A stretch of 64,000 nt of DNA, from NCBI GenBank assembly GCA_963693285.1, contig OY848922.1:439001-503000 (forward strand), read 5' to 3'. Both the position numbers and the translations under genes were made by a program. The notes under the pieces were generated by a model. That model saw nothing but the letters and a program-made list of their open reading frames with translations. It made no database searches and was not told the DNA's origin. Positions 42,349 to 57,515 of the stretch are shown piece after piece (the stretch's first letter is position 1; each line of letters begins with the position of its first letter). The stretch is from Xestospongia muta. Taxonomy: Eukaryota; Porifera; Demospongiae; Haplosclerida; Petrosiidae.

Positions 42349-44647
42349 ATGACTAGACGAGTAGACTCAATAAAAGATGAAATTGATGAACTCAAGAAGA
42401 AGCTAACCCTTATTGGTATGCCACATATATATATATATAATGAGATTCTGCTGTTATATCTCCTCCTCTCACTAGATGGCGATAAACGTGCTTACTTCGA
42501 AAACACACAATGGGAAATGGAACGTAATCGTGTTCAGATACAAAAGCTTCGACAAGAGAACAAAGATCTTAGAGCTAAGCTTTCTAAAAAAATGGCGGTG
42601 AGCCTGCTCTCCCTCTCATGTATATTGTATTCCATTAATACTATAGGCTGATGATGATGTAGTGATGGATGCGTTCAAAGCTTATAATATGAGACCTCCA
42701 GCTGAACTCAGAGGACTTACAGGACAGGTCAGTGTCCAGTATTAAACTGCAAACAATATTGTGACATATTCCATTGCAGACAGCTGTGAGGAAATTTGAT
42801 CACACAATCTGTGAGCTTATAAAACGACGCAATGCTCTCCAACATGTTGCAAGAAATCGTCAGAAGCAACTTGAATCCCTTCAGAGACAGCTAGCTCATA
42901 TGGAAGAAGAGAATAGAGCCATCAAGACAACATCTGTAGGAGAGAGTGTAGCTGCAAAACAACTCAGAAATTTGGAGAATGATCTTGACAGAGCCATAAT
43001 AAAATGTAGTGAAGCTACTCATATTCGCAAGATTTACGAAGGAATATTGGAAAAATTGCAACAAGTAAGAACACGAAGATGTAGAAACTGGAAGATGTAG
43101 TTGTTATATTTCATTGAATATAGGAAAGGTTGAATTTTGACAATGAAATAGCTGAACTTGAAAGAGCTATCAATCTACGAAAGAAAAATCTTCATGACTT
43201 TCAAGGCATGCACAAAGAAGCTGAAGGAACACGTGATGTTGCTAAAGTATGGACTATTAATCTTAAATCATGTCTCATTATTGCTGATGTAGAATGAACT
43301 ACAGCGCCAAGAAGTGATTGTAGCTGAGAGGAAGAGAGAGAGAGAAAAAATCCTTGAAAGTTATCGAAAGAAGGCTGAACAGAAGAAAGATTTTGCCGAG
43401 AAAGTGGAGAAAAGGGTAACTGGTTCTTTCTCATTTCAATGAATTATTTGATTATAGGTACAATTGCGTAGAATATCTATTGCACAGGAATCTATAGGAC
43501 AATGTAAGTCTGACAGTGTAATATATCAATTGTACTATCTTACATTATACTGCAGTATCTGAAGGAGAAGACCAAAGCATTCAAGAACAAGAGGAGAAGA
43601 TCACTTCTTATGAGGAGGCCTTTGCAAAAATCAAAGATGCCACTGGAGTCTCTGATATTCAAGTAATGTAGTTATATTAGTGTTGGTTAAAACATGATGA
43701 TTATCTAGGAGGTAGTGGACCGTTTCTTAAATCAGCGAGAAACTCGTAAACATTTGGAACAATTGAGAGAAGAACACTCCAAACAGTTAGCTCGACTCAA
43801 AGAGGAAAAGGTTTGTTATTATTGAGCATATTAATAATAAAAGAGATACGACATAGGACAAATTACAAGCTCAATTTGAAGAGATGAAGTACTCAGGAGA
43901 GGCACGAATGTCCAGTGGCCAACGCATGTTAGAAGAAGTTCAAGCTCATTTAGAAGAAGCAAAGAAAAAGTTAGATCTTTCAATTTATAGTTCTCTAATT
44001 CTGTTCTTTTACAGACATGCTGATAGCGAAGCTAAATCAGATCGAGCTGGTCGGTTACTAGGTCAGGTCAAGACAGGGATAAATCATCTTGCAGAGAAAT
44101 TACAAAATATTAAAGCTGTGAGATATTTCAAATATACTATCCTATATCCATCTTCTCTTCTAACAGCCTCATGCTCATATTTTGAGACCCCATTTGGATT
44201 CTGAGAGTGAGGAGGCTATCATAGAACAACTTGGTGACTGTGAACAGAAACTGGTCTCACTTGTTGAAGAACTGGGCTCTCGTGATTTGGACACAATTCA
44301 AAAAGAAATGGAAGATGAAGAGGTAAGAGTGATATTTGTCCCTTCAAATCTAATCATTAGTTTGGTGGTGCAGTTCCGTCAAACCATTGAAGGAGGAGCT
44401 AGTGCTAATATTCGTATCACTCTACCTAAAGAAGGCTCACAAGGAGCATTATATGGTAAGAGTATTAACTACAGTACTCATTAATATGGTGTATATATTG
44501 ACAGATGAGAGTGACAGCGATGATGAAGATAATACCCGAGAATTAATGAAACGTGATACACAACAACTTGTTGAGTCAAAGACAAAAAAGAAACCTCAGG
44601 ATGACGATGAGGAAGAGGACAAAAAAGGCAAAGGAAAGAGACGTTAA
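42349..44647 (+). CDS. ODAD3: Outer dynein arm docking complex subunit 3 (CCDC151)
   Basis: About 14 short exons, ~530-550 residues, almost entirely coiled coil. It aligns along its length with ODAD3/CCDC151: an early DGDKRAYFENTQWEMERNR, QTAVRKFDHTICELIKRRNA, KIKDATGVSDIQEVVDRFLN, LKEEKDKLQAQFEEMKYSGE and the late NIRITLPKEG followed by an acidic stretch and a Lys-rich tail. ODAD3 helps dock outer dynein arms on ciliary doublet microtubules. The start MTRRVDSIKDEIDELKKK at 42349 is the first in-frame ATG. The N-terminus is shorter than in vertebrates, whose extra ~80 residues are low complexity. It converges with TBC1D23, 72 bp apart. Confidence 0.9.
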
Positions 44648-44719
44648 GTGAGCAACACACCTTTGGAACATCATGTATATATTATATTGACAAATAATGA
44701 ATATTAAAATGAGAGAACC

Positions 44720-47848
<3,129 letters not shown>

Positions 47849-47926
47849 TATTGTTACTAATGAAATGATAGGTGGAGAGAATATGGGCTATAATTAGAAC
47901 AACACCTGTTACCATACCAACTGAAC

Positions 47927-49375
47927 ATGGCTAACAAGAAAGAGCGGGCCAGTTTGAGAATAGAGAGACATCCTCGAGGTCATATTGCTTCATGTAACGT
48001 TCCCGTTGAGTCTGTGGGCGCCAAAGCGGAACCTTGTACGTCCCAGTACAATCCCGAAGATCCCAGGGTAATAAACATTGATTACATTTTAACAATAAAA
48101 TTATTATTGTCATTAATGAATAATAATAATTATTAATAAGTTATTGTTTTATAGTTACTAGCTTTGATGGTTGAAGCTCAGTTGCATCAAAAATTACATC
48201 AACAATCGTTACAGTTAGAAAGGTTTCAAAAGAGAGTACATGAACGCTTAAAAAAACAAAGATATGAAAGTTGTGATAAAGATCTTGTCGTAGTTGAAAA
48301 ACACGTCCCACCTTTAAGTGTAAGGAAGAAATAATGAGTATTTATTATCATTAGTAGAATTATAGGAGGAGGGAGCAGTGTCATCTGATAGAGATCATCA
48401 CGATGTAGTGATAGTTACTGGGAACAATGATCGTGACAGAGCATTCAGAAAACTTCTCTCTCTCAGCAAAAAAGTCAGCAGTACATACATGCACTCCTGA
48501 TGAACTGATCTCTCTAAGTAGACTGATCAACTTAAAGACACACCTCCCCTTCATAATACTCCTGTCAATCACATACAAAGACCAAGTGTTCAAAACAAGA
48601 AAGAAGAAACTGTTAAAATCAGTTCCCAATTACAAACTATACCATCAATTGTTCTACCTAAAAGATCTTCTTGTCATATCTCAGAAAATGAGCTCAAATT
48701 AGCTGAAAAGAAAGAAGTGAGTGAATTACAGCCATATTGAAGGATATTGCTCTTATTATAACAGACAGCTACTCATCATTTGGCTGTTAGGAGAATGTAT
48801 TCTGCTATAGAACGTCAACAGTCAAGAATTAGTGTTCATAACAAACAACAACGAGTGGCTGCAAAAAAGAGAAGACAGCTGAGAGAGGAAGAGAGAAGAC
48901 ACATTGAAAATCTTTACTTGGAACACGATGAAGAGGTAGACCCTGCTAATTGGTGGTACTAGATATTGATTGTTGTACAGGAATCATCAGATGAAAAAGA
49001 GAGAGCTCAAGAATGGCTGGAGATGGTGGCATTAGAAAGAAGACATCACAAATTAACAAAGCAGAAAGAACTATATAGGTTAGCTAGCTATAATACACTC
49101 TATATTACATTATCTCTCTCTCTCTTAGATATTGCCAAGCATTAAAACATCAACTCCGTGAGAAACATCCTGACCTTCCACCTCTCTGTCCTTGTCATGC
49201 TTCTGTATGGGAGACAGACCCTATGTTATGCGCCACTAATTGTCAATTTCACCACAACCCTACCAGTAAGTACTATAATTATGTCCTCATTATGAGTAGT
49301 GATATTATTATTATTATTATTATAGGATTTGCTAATGAACTCTCTTCTCTTTTACAATCTTTAACTATCTCATAA
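47927..49375 (+). CDS. Coiled-coil protein, CCDC15-like
   Basis: About seven exons, ~330-370 residues. The N-terminal exon starts MANKKERASLRIERHPRGHI. The middle is Lys/Glu-rich coiled coil (LLALMVEAQLHQKLHQQSLQ; RRMYSAIERQQSRISVHNKQ). The exon beginning 48369 runs through a stop in its own frame unless a ~56-nt intron is removed (AAAAAA|GTCAGC to TAG|ACTGATC), after which the frame stays open; I adopted that joint. The C-terminus has a compact Cys/Trp block, LPPLCPCHASVWETDPMLC followed by ATNCQFHHNP, which resembles the end of CCDC15, a centriole inner-scaffold protein. Homology is recalled, not tested. It converges with LRRIQ3, 36 bp apart. Confidence 0.55.
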
Positions 49376-49411
49376 AAGATATTGTTATTTTTCTATAACT
49401 TAGCTAGCAAA

Positions 49412-52266
49412 TCAACTAGTTGTTGCTTTTAATAATTTATCACTACGACTTCTCAGTTGATAAAATGTTGATGTTGTAGGTGCTTCTAAGACAGGAGAAC
49501 TAACTGCTCTTGTATTAGAAATTGACGTACGTAGTGAGTTTAAAGGTGTGGTTCCCATGCTTTGTAAGTAGGAAATTGGACGGAACATATTGTATGTCAA
49601 AGGAGTTTGATCGGTAGAGTTTTTAATTTGAGGAAAGTGTGGGTGTGTTCCCTGGATCACATGACTACCACGTTGCCATGTCCAATGAGATTCACGTGTA
49701 GTACCCTTCATATGTTTGGGACTATATCCCTCATGTGAGTTCTCACATGCTCGCAACAAAGGACCAAGGAGACCTGTTTCTACAACAGTGGCTTCAGGTA
49801 TAGAGTGCAATACATCTGATAAATCTAGTCTAGCAGATGTCGTAGTCTCCATTCTCATAGGAAAATCTAATGGAGGGACTATAGTGTCTTTTGAAGCTTT
49901 TTTCCTTGCCTTTTCTTTGGCTACTCTTTGCTTAGCTTCCATTAATTGTTGGGATGCAATCTAAGATATATACATGTAGCATGTCACTGAGAGCCAATTA
50001 CAATACCTGTATCATTTGAGCATTTAGTTCATTTTTTGCCTGAAGATTATTGTGTCTCAGTTTCTCTTCTCTGAATTCCATGAATTGCTTTACAATGTCA
50101 TGTTGCTCAAGTGTAGCCTCTTTCATTAACTGTACCGTTTCTTTTATAGCTTCTGAAGTTGCGTTTTGTTCAAATCTATTAACAATAAACCAATTTTCAA
50201 TGTAATACTTAAACTTACTTTCTTTTCTCTCTATTGATAGTATTTTCTATCATGGTATGTTGCTGTCTGAACTCACTAGCAAATTTCTCCCTATCCTGTC
50301 TTCTATGAGCTGCATCAGTCATGGCTTGTAGACAAGCTAGCTGCTTCTTATGATTTTGCTTTCGCTTGGTTTCCAGTTTCTCTCTTTCCTTCAGAAGACG
50401 CAGCTCCTCAGAAATCTTCCAATTTATAACAGTTTCCTTAATCATCTGTTGATGTTCTAAAATTCTCTCTCTTCTAATATCTCTTTCATGTTTTATTTGA
50501 GCTACTATATTTGTCTTAGCTGCTAAATCATTTGCTTTACGATCATATTGGTACATTTTGTCTAAAGCTCTCAGTGTAGAGAGTGACATAGTAGTATGTC
50601 CTCGTGTAAAACTATGTGAGTCTTTTGTCATCTCTGGTTTAGTTTTATCATGATCAATCTCTGGGACTTGTCTCAGTTCAGATAAAATTACTTTAATCTC
50701 TTTCTTAGCTTCTCTAAGCTCATCTGCGCCATCTTGTATCAAGTGTTGCTTCTCATCTCCTTTGTTCACAAATTCTATTGATTGATGCTCTCCTCTGATA
50801 CTTAATTCTGTTGACTTCTCCAGCAACAAGTCTCGACTAAAACATGGTCTCTTTTTATGTGCCTTCTTCTTCTTAACTGGTTCTTTCTTTAGCACTATTT
50901 TTGCATCACGAATAGCTCTTTCAAGATCAGCAGTAGTGGCTGATGGCTTAATAGTTCCTTTCATGTTCTCTGGTAATATCAGAGGGGTTGGTTGTCGATT
51001 TGGAGAAGAAGGAGGAGGAGGAGGAAGATGTCCTGTTTCTTGTATTGAGGGTAGACCACGACTGCTAAGGCTAGGTGTACCACGAGACAATGTCTTTTGA
51101 AGAATAAAGTGAACTTCAGTACCTTTTTTATATCTATTCTGCACTAAAGCTCTGGTAAAATGTAACATTATAAAAATAAAACGATATTCTATACCTTAAT
51201 TTAGGATTAGCATTATTGGCCAGTTCTTTTCTAACCATCCATCCTCGAACCCATCTTTGTATGATGATAACTGGACTGTGATGAGCTAATACACTATCAA
51301 CCATTAACAACAGAGAATAGAGTCTCTTTAATTCCGTGACACAAGTATCATCCTATACTCAGTATAAATTGTATATGGACTCCTGTCATTATAAATTAAC
51401 TAACCTTATCAATTGGTTGATAAAGTAGACGATGAAACGGTCGAGCTAATGCTCTAAATTTTCCTGAGAGATGTAAATTTTCGATGATTTCTTCATCAGA
51501 AATGACATGATGGTCCAATGCTTTAAGAGACAGTATACTACAGAAAGAACAGCACCATTAGTAAGCTAAATTATCCAGTTATTTCACTAACCAATTCACT
51601 GCAATATGGCGATAGTTAGATAGCAAAGACACTGGAGTATCATGTAAGGTAAGTATCTGGAGTTTAGGACAAGAGCTGAGCTTAAGCAAACATTCTTTGT
51701 TAGCGATCAAGTTGCCATTAAGATAGAGAACTTTCAATGCCTTCAAAGAGACCCAGAAATCTGATTCAGGTAACTCTTCTATCTGTATAGAACAAAATAA
51801 GATTATATGTACCTTTGTGTAAATAGTACTCACTTGATTTCCAGACACGTCTAGTTTAATGAGGTTGATACAGGAATGAAAGACAGATATATCTGTTAAG
51901 TAGTTGTATGGAAGGTTGACAATACAAAGCTGAGGACAAGACAGGATAGCTAATTCATCTACTGTTTGTATTGAGGAAGAAGGCAGTGATAAATAATCTA
52001 TATGTTCTGTCTCTACCACACCAAGAGATTTTATCTAGAGGTTATGAAAATGGTCAGTAATAATGGTGGATCTAATATATGCGGACAATAACCTGTGCTG
52101 TCTTTAATATCAGTTTCTGATCTAATATTCTAAGAATCCCTTTCTTTATTGCAGATCTAACAGCTTGTTTTTGTCTTTTTCTTGCGTTTCTCTCGAACAG
52201 GCTCTCTGTCGATTTCTCTCGAGGCTCCAGACGGCGTTGTACAAGGACCCACTGTGGAGTAGCCAT
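49412..52266 (-). CDS. LRRIQ3: Leucine-rich repeat and IQ motif protein 3
   Basis: Multi-exon gene, ~650-730 residues. The N-terminal part has leucine-rich repeats (CINLIKLDVSGNQIEELPES, LKALKVLYLNGNLI, CPKLQILTLHDTPV). The exon near 51480-51560 gives LKALDHHVISDEEIIENLHL, almost identical to human LRRIQ3. The single IQ motif lies in SPVIIIQRWVRGWMVRKEL. The C-terminal half is Arg/Lys/Glu-rich coiled coil with a P-rich stretch (PPPPPSSP). The function is poorly known; vertebrate expression is testis/cilia-biased, and the IQ motif predicts calmodulin binding. The ATG is at 52266. The C-terminal exon after ~49970 is Thr/Ser-rich and not clearly conserved. Confidence 0.85.
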
Positions 52267-52356
52267 TTAGTTGTTTTGTTGCCATAGCAACACTCACCTG
52301 GAGAAATTAATAATTATCACTTTTTTATGTATGTCTTCCCTAACGTGATAATAATA

Positions 52357-52553
52357 TGTGAACTGATTTGCAAAAAGGGACACCTTCTGGCAAAAACGTT
52401 TGTAACATGATTTATGAAAAGAAACATCATAAAAACAGTTTTGTATACATACAGCTGCTATAATATGCACAACTATTTATGGAATTGCATCTATGTATAC
52501 AAAACTGTTTTTTCAGGTGTTTTAACAGTGATCCTTTTGCAAATCAGGTCACA
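52357..52553. mobile_element. 197-bp MITE with TA target-site duplication
   Basis: Both ends are inverted copies: left TGTGAACTGATTTGCAAAAA, right (reverse complement) TGTGACCTGATTTGCAAAAG. A second inner inverted pair, AAAACAGTTTTGTATACATA, makes most of the element foldable into one long hairpin. It is flanked on both sides by TA (52355-52356 and 52554-52555), as for Tc1/mariner-type insertions. It has no coding capacity, so it is a non-autonomous MITE mobilised in trans. Confidence 0.8.
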
Positions 52554-52980
52554 TATAGTAACTGGTATTATCATCCAGTGACAGAAAACTGTAATAGTTA
52601 TTGTCTCAGCAGAGCATGAGTTAAACTCAAGAGTGAGATAACAGAATACACTACACCAAATAATTTATACTAGCAGGTTCAAGACCTGAAAAGATGTTAT
52701 AAGAATTTGATTTCTACACCTTTTCAAAACATTTCTAGCTATCACATTTATATTATATATCACTGCATTATTTCAGTTGAAGTCACTGATGTGCTTTTTA
52801 GTTCTTTATTGTTTTCGATTCAACAACACAGACAAATATCACAATTACAAAAAGTGAAAGTCTGTGGTTTGTTGTGACATCGCTATCAAAGAGTTTGATA
52901 GATTGGACAACAGATAATTGTCTATCTATACTGAGTTTAACCAAACGTGTGATGTCAGTGTTTATAATCTTTCCATTCTT

Positions 52981-53080
52981 TTAGAAGATATGGCCTCCAG
53001 AGACAAGGATCAACTGTTGAAATTTGAGTAGCGAATACAGACAAGTCTTTCCAATGATGTGTCCTTAATGATATATATTA
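52981..53080 (+). pseudogene. Relic copy of stomatin exon 1 and its donor region
   Basis: TTAGAAGATATGGCCTCCAG at 52981 matches 54139-54158, the start of the first stomatin gene. The frame begins MASRDKDQL (functional copy MASRDDYQP) but hits a stop after 13 codons where the real exon has its splice donor. Similarity continues into the intron (AATACA..AAG.CTTTC..TGATG). No following stomatin exons are present; DNAJC4 comes next. It is a truncated duplicate of the promoter-proximal end of the gene. Confidence 0.65.
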
Positions 53081-53279
53081 GTGAATTACAATACCATTAG
53101 GTGAAGCAATTGGTTGTGCATCATACTGTCACCCAGTGATCCTACTGGTTGCCTGGGTTGTCCTTACCATTATTAAAATTATTATACCTGTGCATTGAAT
53201 TTCTTCTCTATTATTATTATTATCATAATACAGCAGGTTAAGTTCAAGAAATAAAAATATGTTATAAATAATTATAATT

Positions 53280-54020
53280 TTACTTTTTTGAAGTTGTCTC
53301 TGCATATCTTGAACTTAGTATGGCCAGCTGCTGTTGAACACTTGAGTTTTTAGCTCTCTCTCTCACTTCGCTATAAATAGCCTGATTTCTCATACTCTCT
53401 TCTTCACTGTGTCTTTGAAAGTCCTTATGTGCCCAGTGAATTCTAAAGGAGTGTACACCAGTAGCTAATAACATCATTAATACTAAATATATTATGATAC
53501 GACCGTGACTAACACGTCTATGAGTGTTTGAATGACTATATTGTTCTCCTGTAAAAGCATTACTTTGATTATAATAGTAACTGTAATTGACATTATCATG
53601 AAAACTGGACTGTCTTGTTCTCGTATACTGTCTACTACCGGCATATGATCTGTTTGTCATAGAGAATTGATGAGCTGTTATTGTATGCAGTTTAAGGTCG
53701 TATTGATAACGTGAGGAAGGCTCTATAAGAGTGCTGTATGCCTCATTGATCTCCACAAAGAGTTCTTTGGCAGTCGGATTGTTTGGGTTGAGGTCTGGGT
53801 GATATTGTTTGGATAATTTCACATAAGCTGCCTTAATGTCGTGCCTGGAAGCATATCTTGGTACACTCAAAATGTCATAATACGTTTTGGATTTATTTCC
53901 TGAGGAAGACAGTGAGGAGATAGGTATAATGAGATGAAGACGTTGATAACTGCATAGAGCAAGTCTCCATGGGAAGACTGTTCCACATGAGAGTGTCTTT
54001 AAAAGTCTACAATAAGACAT
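53280..54020 (-). CDS. DNAJC4: J-domain protein DNAJC4-like
   Basis: Single exon, 246 residues. A J domain at about residues 45-112 has YYDILSVPRYASRHDIKAAY, the essential HPD (KQYHPDLNPN) and the FVEINEAYSTL helix. A hydrophobic segment near residue 180 (IIIYLVLMMLLATGVHSF) is a single transmembrane span, followed by a Glu/Arg-rich tail (IYSEVRERAKNSSVQQQ). This J domain - TM - basic/coiled tail order and the tail sequence resemble DNAJC4; DNAJC30 is the alternative. The N-terminus is basic and hydrophobic, compatible with mitochondrial targeting. It would stimulate an Hsp70 partner at a membrane. It is divergent from the first stomatin with 127 bp between ATGs. Confidence 0.75.
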   Translation of the reverse strand: MSYCRLLKTLSCGTVFPWRLALCSYQRLHLIIPISSLSSSGNKSKTYYDILSVPRYASRHDIKAAYVKLSKQYHPDLNPNNPTAKELFVEINEAYSTLIEPSSRYQYDLKLHTITAHQFSMTNRSYAGSRQYTRTRQSSFHDNVNYSYYYNQSNAFTGEQYSHSNTHRRVSHGRIIIYLVLMMLLATGVHSFRIHWAHKDFQRHSEEESMRNQAIYSEVRERAKNSSVQQQLAILSSRYAETTSKK

Positions 54021-54147
54021 AATTATTACATAATATTAGTTATTAAACCTCACCCATTTCGTGTTGCAATAATAAATAAGTAGCTTACATTGACCTTTTG
54101 AACATTCCGGTTATTCTCGTCCACTTATGTCCAGAGAGTTAGAAGAT

Positions 54148-54452
54148 ATGGCCTCCAGGGACGATTATCAACCGGTAAAAGGTGAGTGGTAAATACAAGC
54201 CTTTCTAGTGATGCAGCCTGAGTAGCATTGACTGAAAATATATATATATACTCTATAAATAACTTTTAATGCAAGTTGCAAATGTCATCTACAGAGAAGG
54301 CTAAAACCTCCCATCCTATTCACGGAGAAGATGATCAAGATGAAGCTACGGGTTGTGCTTCATCCTGCTGCTCAATAGTCTTAATGATTGTCTCCATCAT
54401 CCTCATCATTTTATTCTTCCCATTTTCTCTCATATTTTTGATCAAGGTCACT

Positions 54453-54490
<38 letters not shown>

Positions 54491-55628
54491 ATATCAACTT
54501 CTATTTCTCCTCTTTACAGGTTGTACCAGAATATGAACGTGCTGTAATCTTTAGATTAGGCCGTTTGCTAGATCGTGAAGCTAAAGGACCAGGTACAATC
54601 AAGTCTCCCATAATTATAATATCTCAATTTCATTAGGTACATTTTTCATTCTGCCTTGCATGGACAAGTACATTACAGTAGATTTGAGGACCAAGTCTTT
54701 TGATGTGCCACCTCAAAATGTAAGACCAGACATATTTGAAATACAATTCATCTTCTCTTGTTTGTCTTAGATCTTAACAAAAGATAGTGTTACCATTTTT
54801 GTGGACGCTGTGGTCTATTATAAAATCTTTGACCCTGTCATTTCTATTACAAACATTCGAGATGCTGGTTGGGGTACGCGTCTTTTAGCTCAAACAATGT
54901 TACGTAATGTATTGGGCACGCACTCTCTTGGAGAAGCCATGACAAGTCGTGAAACCATAGCTACCAAACTTCAGGTTTGTTCCAAAGAGAATGAATTGAT
55001 TTTAAAATAATTGTTTCATTTTTTAGGCTGATTTAGATCATGCTACTGATCCGTGGGGTGTCAAAGTGGAGAGAGTTGAAATGTATGTTACAATATACTT
55101 TATTATACAACTATATGTGTATAATATGACCTTGTCTCTTGTCCTTTTAGTAAGGATGTTCGTTTGCCTCAAAATCTCCAACGAGCTATGGCTGCAGAAG
55201 CTGAAGCTTCTAGAGAAGCTCGTGCTAAAGTACATCTTAACTTTGATATATCTCTAGGTCCTCTCTCTCTCTCTTAACTAGGTTATTGCTGCTGAAGGAG
55301 AAATGAATGCTGCTCGTGCGCTGAAAGAAGCAGCCGAAGTTATTACTAATTCTCCCACAGCATTGCAGCTACGTTATTTGCAGACACTGAATTTCATTGC
55401 TGCTGAGAGGGGATCAACTATTTTGTTCCCCATCCCGATGGATGTACTTGGCGGGATGAGTAACTGGGGAGGGGTAAGTGTCCAGGGTTAACTTCCTTAT
55501 ATGGTTTTAACTATAAATAGTAACAGTATTAATTCTAATTTTAGAATGATAATTAAGACAAGATTGGAATTTGATACTATTTTGTGGTCACTATTATATA
55601 TGTAATTTAATAATGCTCCTCTCCCTCC

Positions 55629-55675
<47 letters not shown>

Positions 55676-55724
55676 GGCTGGTGGTGGAGGCCCACCATTA
55701 GAGGATTCACCTCCTCCTACATAA
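54148..55724 (+). CDS. STOM: Stomatin-family protein, paralogue 1
   Basis: Eight or so exons, ~300 residues. After a short N-terminus (MASRDDYQPVKEK, exon 1) a Cys-rich hydrophobic hairpin (CASSCCSIVLMIVSIILIIL) inserts in the cytoplasmic leaflet. The SPFH/prohibitin domain follows: VPEYERAVIFRLGRL, RTKSFDVPPQ, LTKDSVTIFVDAVVYYKIFD and DPWGVKVERVEIKDVRLPQN. The C-terminal oligomerisation/raft block has RAMAAEAEASREARAKV and QLRYLQTLNFIAAERGS, and the last exon adds a Gly/Pro tail (AGGGGPPLEDSPPPT). Stomatins scaffold membrane rafts and modulate ion channels. The Cys residues beside the hairpin are likely palmitoylation sites. A CA microsatellite (54456-54488) and a CT run (55634-55677) are intronic. 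Confidence 0.93.
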
Positions 55725-56108
55725 AATAACAAGCAGTGAACATTTGCTATCAATGGCTTGTTTTGAAAGACCTTGTATGCACTTAAGATAAACCCTATTC
55801 GTGCAGACACACACACATGAATACCTTTATAATAATGTTTTTGTTCAACAATTCATTTTCTATTGATTCAAGGTGTTACAATTTGTATGGCTACATTAGT
55901 TTTGTTGTATTAAAAATAAAATAAAAATAGTGAATAAAATTTTATTTATGAACTATTAACGGATGTAGCAGAGAATGCCATACTATTGTGTAAAATTGAT
56001 ATACGTAGTCATAGGTATAATATCTTAAAATGTCAATTTTATGAACATATTTTCGTATAATTCGAACATATACGGCATTAAAAGGTCGATTCGCTGCAAC
56101 CGACTATA
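55725..56108. other. Spacer between the two stomatin genes
   Basis: 384 bp of AT-rich sequence containing the end of paralogue 1 and the promoter of paralogue 2. No repeat, RNA or open frame was recognised, and it does not resemble the upstream region of paralogue 1. Confidence 0.5.
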
Positions 56109-57368
56109 ATGGCAACTGGCGGAGAGACTTCACTAGTGATGGAGACTCAACCGCGAGAGCAACAAGGTAATATCAAGATCACAAACCAATAGATTGCATG
56201 GTCACATATTTAAAAACTAGTTAGGTAGTTTGCAAATATTTATATGTCCTCCTCCCTCTCTCTCTCACTGCAGCAATTAATACAGATGAATCGGGTGTTG
56301 GAGTGACCTATTATGTTTTAGCCGGAATCTCGTTTATTCTTATTATCTTATTCTTTCCTTTGTCCCTGCTATACACACTTAAGGTATTAGTTCAGTAACA
56401 CACACATGCTTATCCTACATCTTCATACATAGATTGTGACAGAGTATGAGAGAGCTGTGATCTTGCGACTTGGTCGTCTTTCCTCAAAGAAAGCTAAAGG
56501 ACCAGGTAAGTCCTCAAAAGAAATAATGTCAATTTAATTAATGCTATAATTTGGTCAGGATTGTTCTTTGTGATCCCATGCACTGATACGGTCAATAAAA
56601 TTGATTTGAGGACAATTACTCTAGATATTCCTCCACAAGAGGTAAGTAAAACAGTTGCTAATCTTCTCTTAGTCTGCTATCTTTACTAGATCCTCACCAA
56701 AGACAGTGTGACAGTACGTGTGGATGCTGTTGTATTTTATCGTATCTATAACCCAACTATGGCGGTTATCAATGTTGAAAATGCCAACTCTGCTACGTAC
56801 TATGTTGCTCAAACCACTCTAAGGAATGTTCTTGGTACTAAGAAGCTAGGAGAGCTATTGACCGAGAGAGAGGCTATCAGTGATGAAATGCAGGTAAGAA
56901 ATAGCTGATATAATACAGCTGTTTACATTCATTTTTGTAGCATATTCTGGATGAAGCAACTGATCCGTGGGGAGTTAAAGTGGAACGAGTAGAAATGTAA
57001 GCTACCCCTTCAATTAACATCTCATTATATTACCCTCCCCTTAATAGTAAGGATGTGAGCTTGCCTCAGCAGCTGCAACGAGCTATGGCAGCTGAAGCTG
57101 AGGCTTCTAGAGAAGCTAGAGCTAAGGTACTAAATAATTGTGAAGGATTAAATTTATGGGATTCTGTTCTGTGTAGGTGATTTCTGCCGAGGGTGAACAA
57201 AATGCTTCTCGTGTGTTGCGTGAGGCTGCTAACATCATGGACGAGTCACCTGCATCTCTCCAACTGCGTTACTTGCAAACCCTTAATGCAATTGCTGGTC
57301 AGAATAACCACACCTACGTGTTCCCTCTACCAGTGGATCTTATGTTCAAGCTTCTTGGAAACAAATAA
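56109..57368 (+). CDS. STOM: Stomatin-family protein, paralogue 2
   Basis: Tandem paralogue of the preceding gene with matching exon breaks, ~285 residues. The N-terminus (MATGGETSLVMETQPREQQ) and hairpin (YYVLAGISFILIILFFPLSL) differ and lack the Cys cluster. The SPFH domain is clear: VTEYERAVILRLGRL, RTITLDIPPQ, LTKDSVTVRVDAVVFYRIY, DPWGVKVERVEIKDVSLPQQ, RAMAAEAEASREARAKV and QLRYLQTLNAIAGQNNHTYV. It ends FPLPVDLMFKLLGNK without the Gly/Pro tail of paralogue 1. The shared intron positions show a local duplication of a whole gene. The loss or gain of N-terminal cysteines suggests different membrane anchoring. It converges with RPL7A. Confidence 0.93.
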
Positions 57369-57515
57369 TCTCAAATTGATTGACCTTTAATGTGCACTAA
57401 AACTACACACACTTCCTTTAACTTTAACATTAGTTGTTGCTTGTGACAATTATAAGTTTTTTTCATAATTTTAAAATCCACAAATCTTTATTAGAAAGCC
57501 ACGCCCAGTTAGTGT

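Larger units (their letters stand above)
52267..53279. other. 1-kb spacer between LRRIQ3 and DNAJC4
   Basis: The spacer is gene-free apart from a 197-bp MITE and a relic stomatin exon. The rest (52560-52980 and 53080-53279) is AT-rich with no recognisable coding, RNA or repeat signal. Confidence 0.6.
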
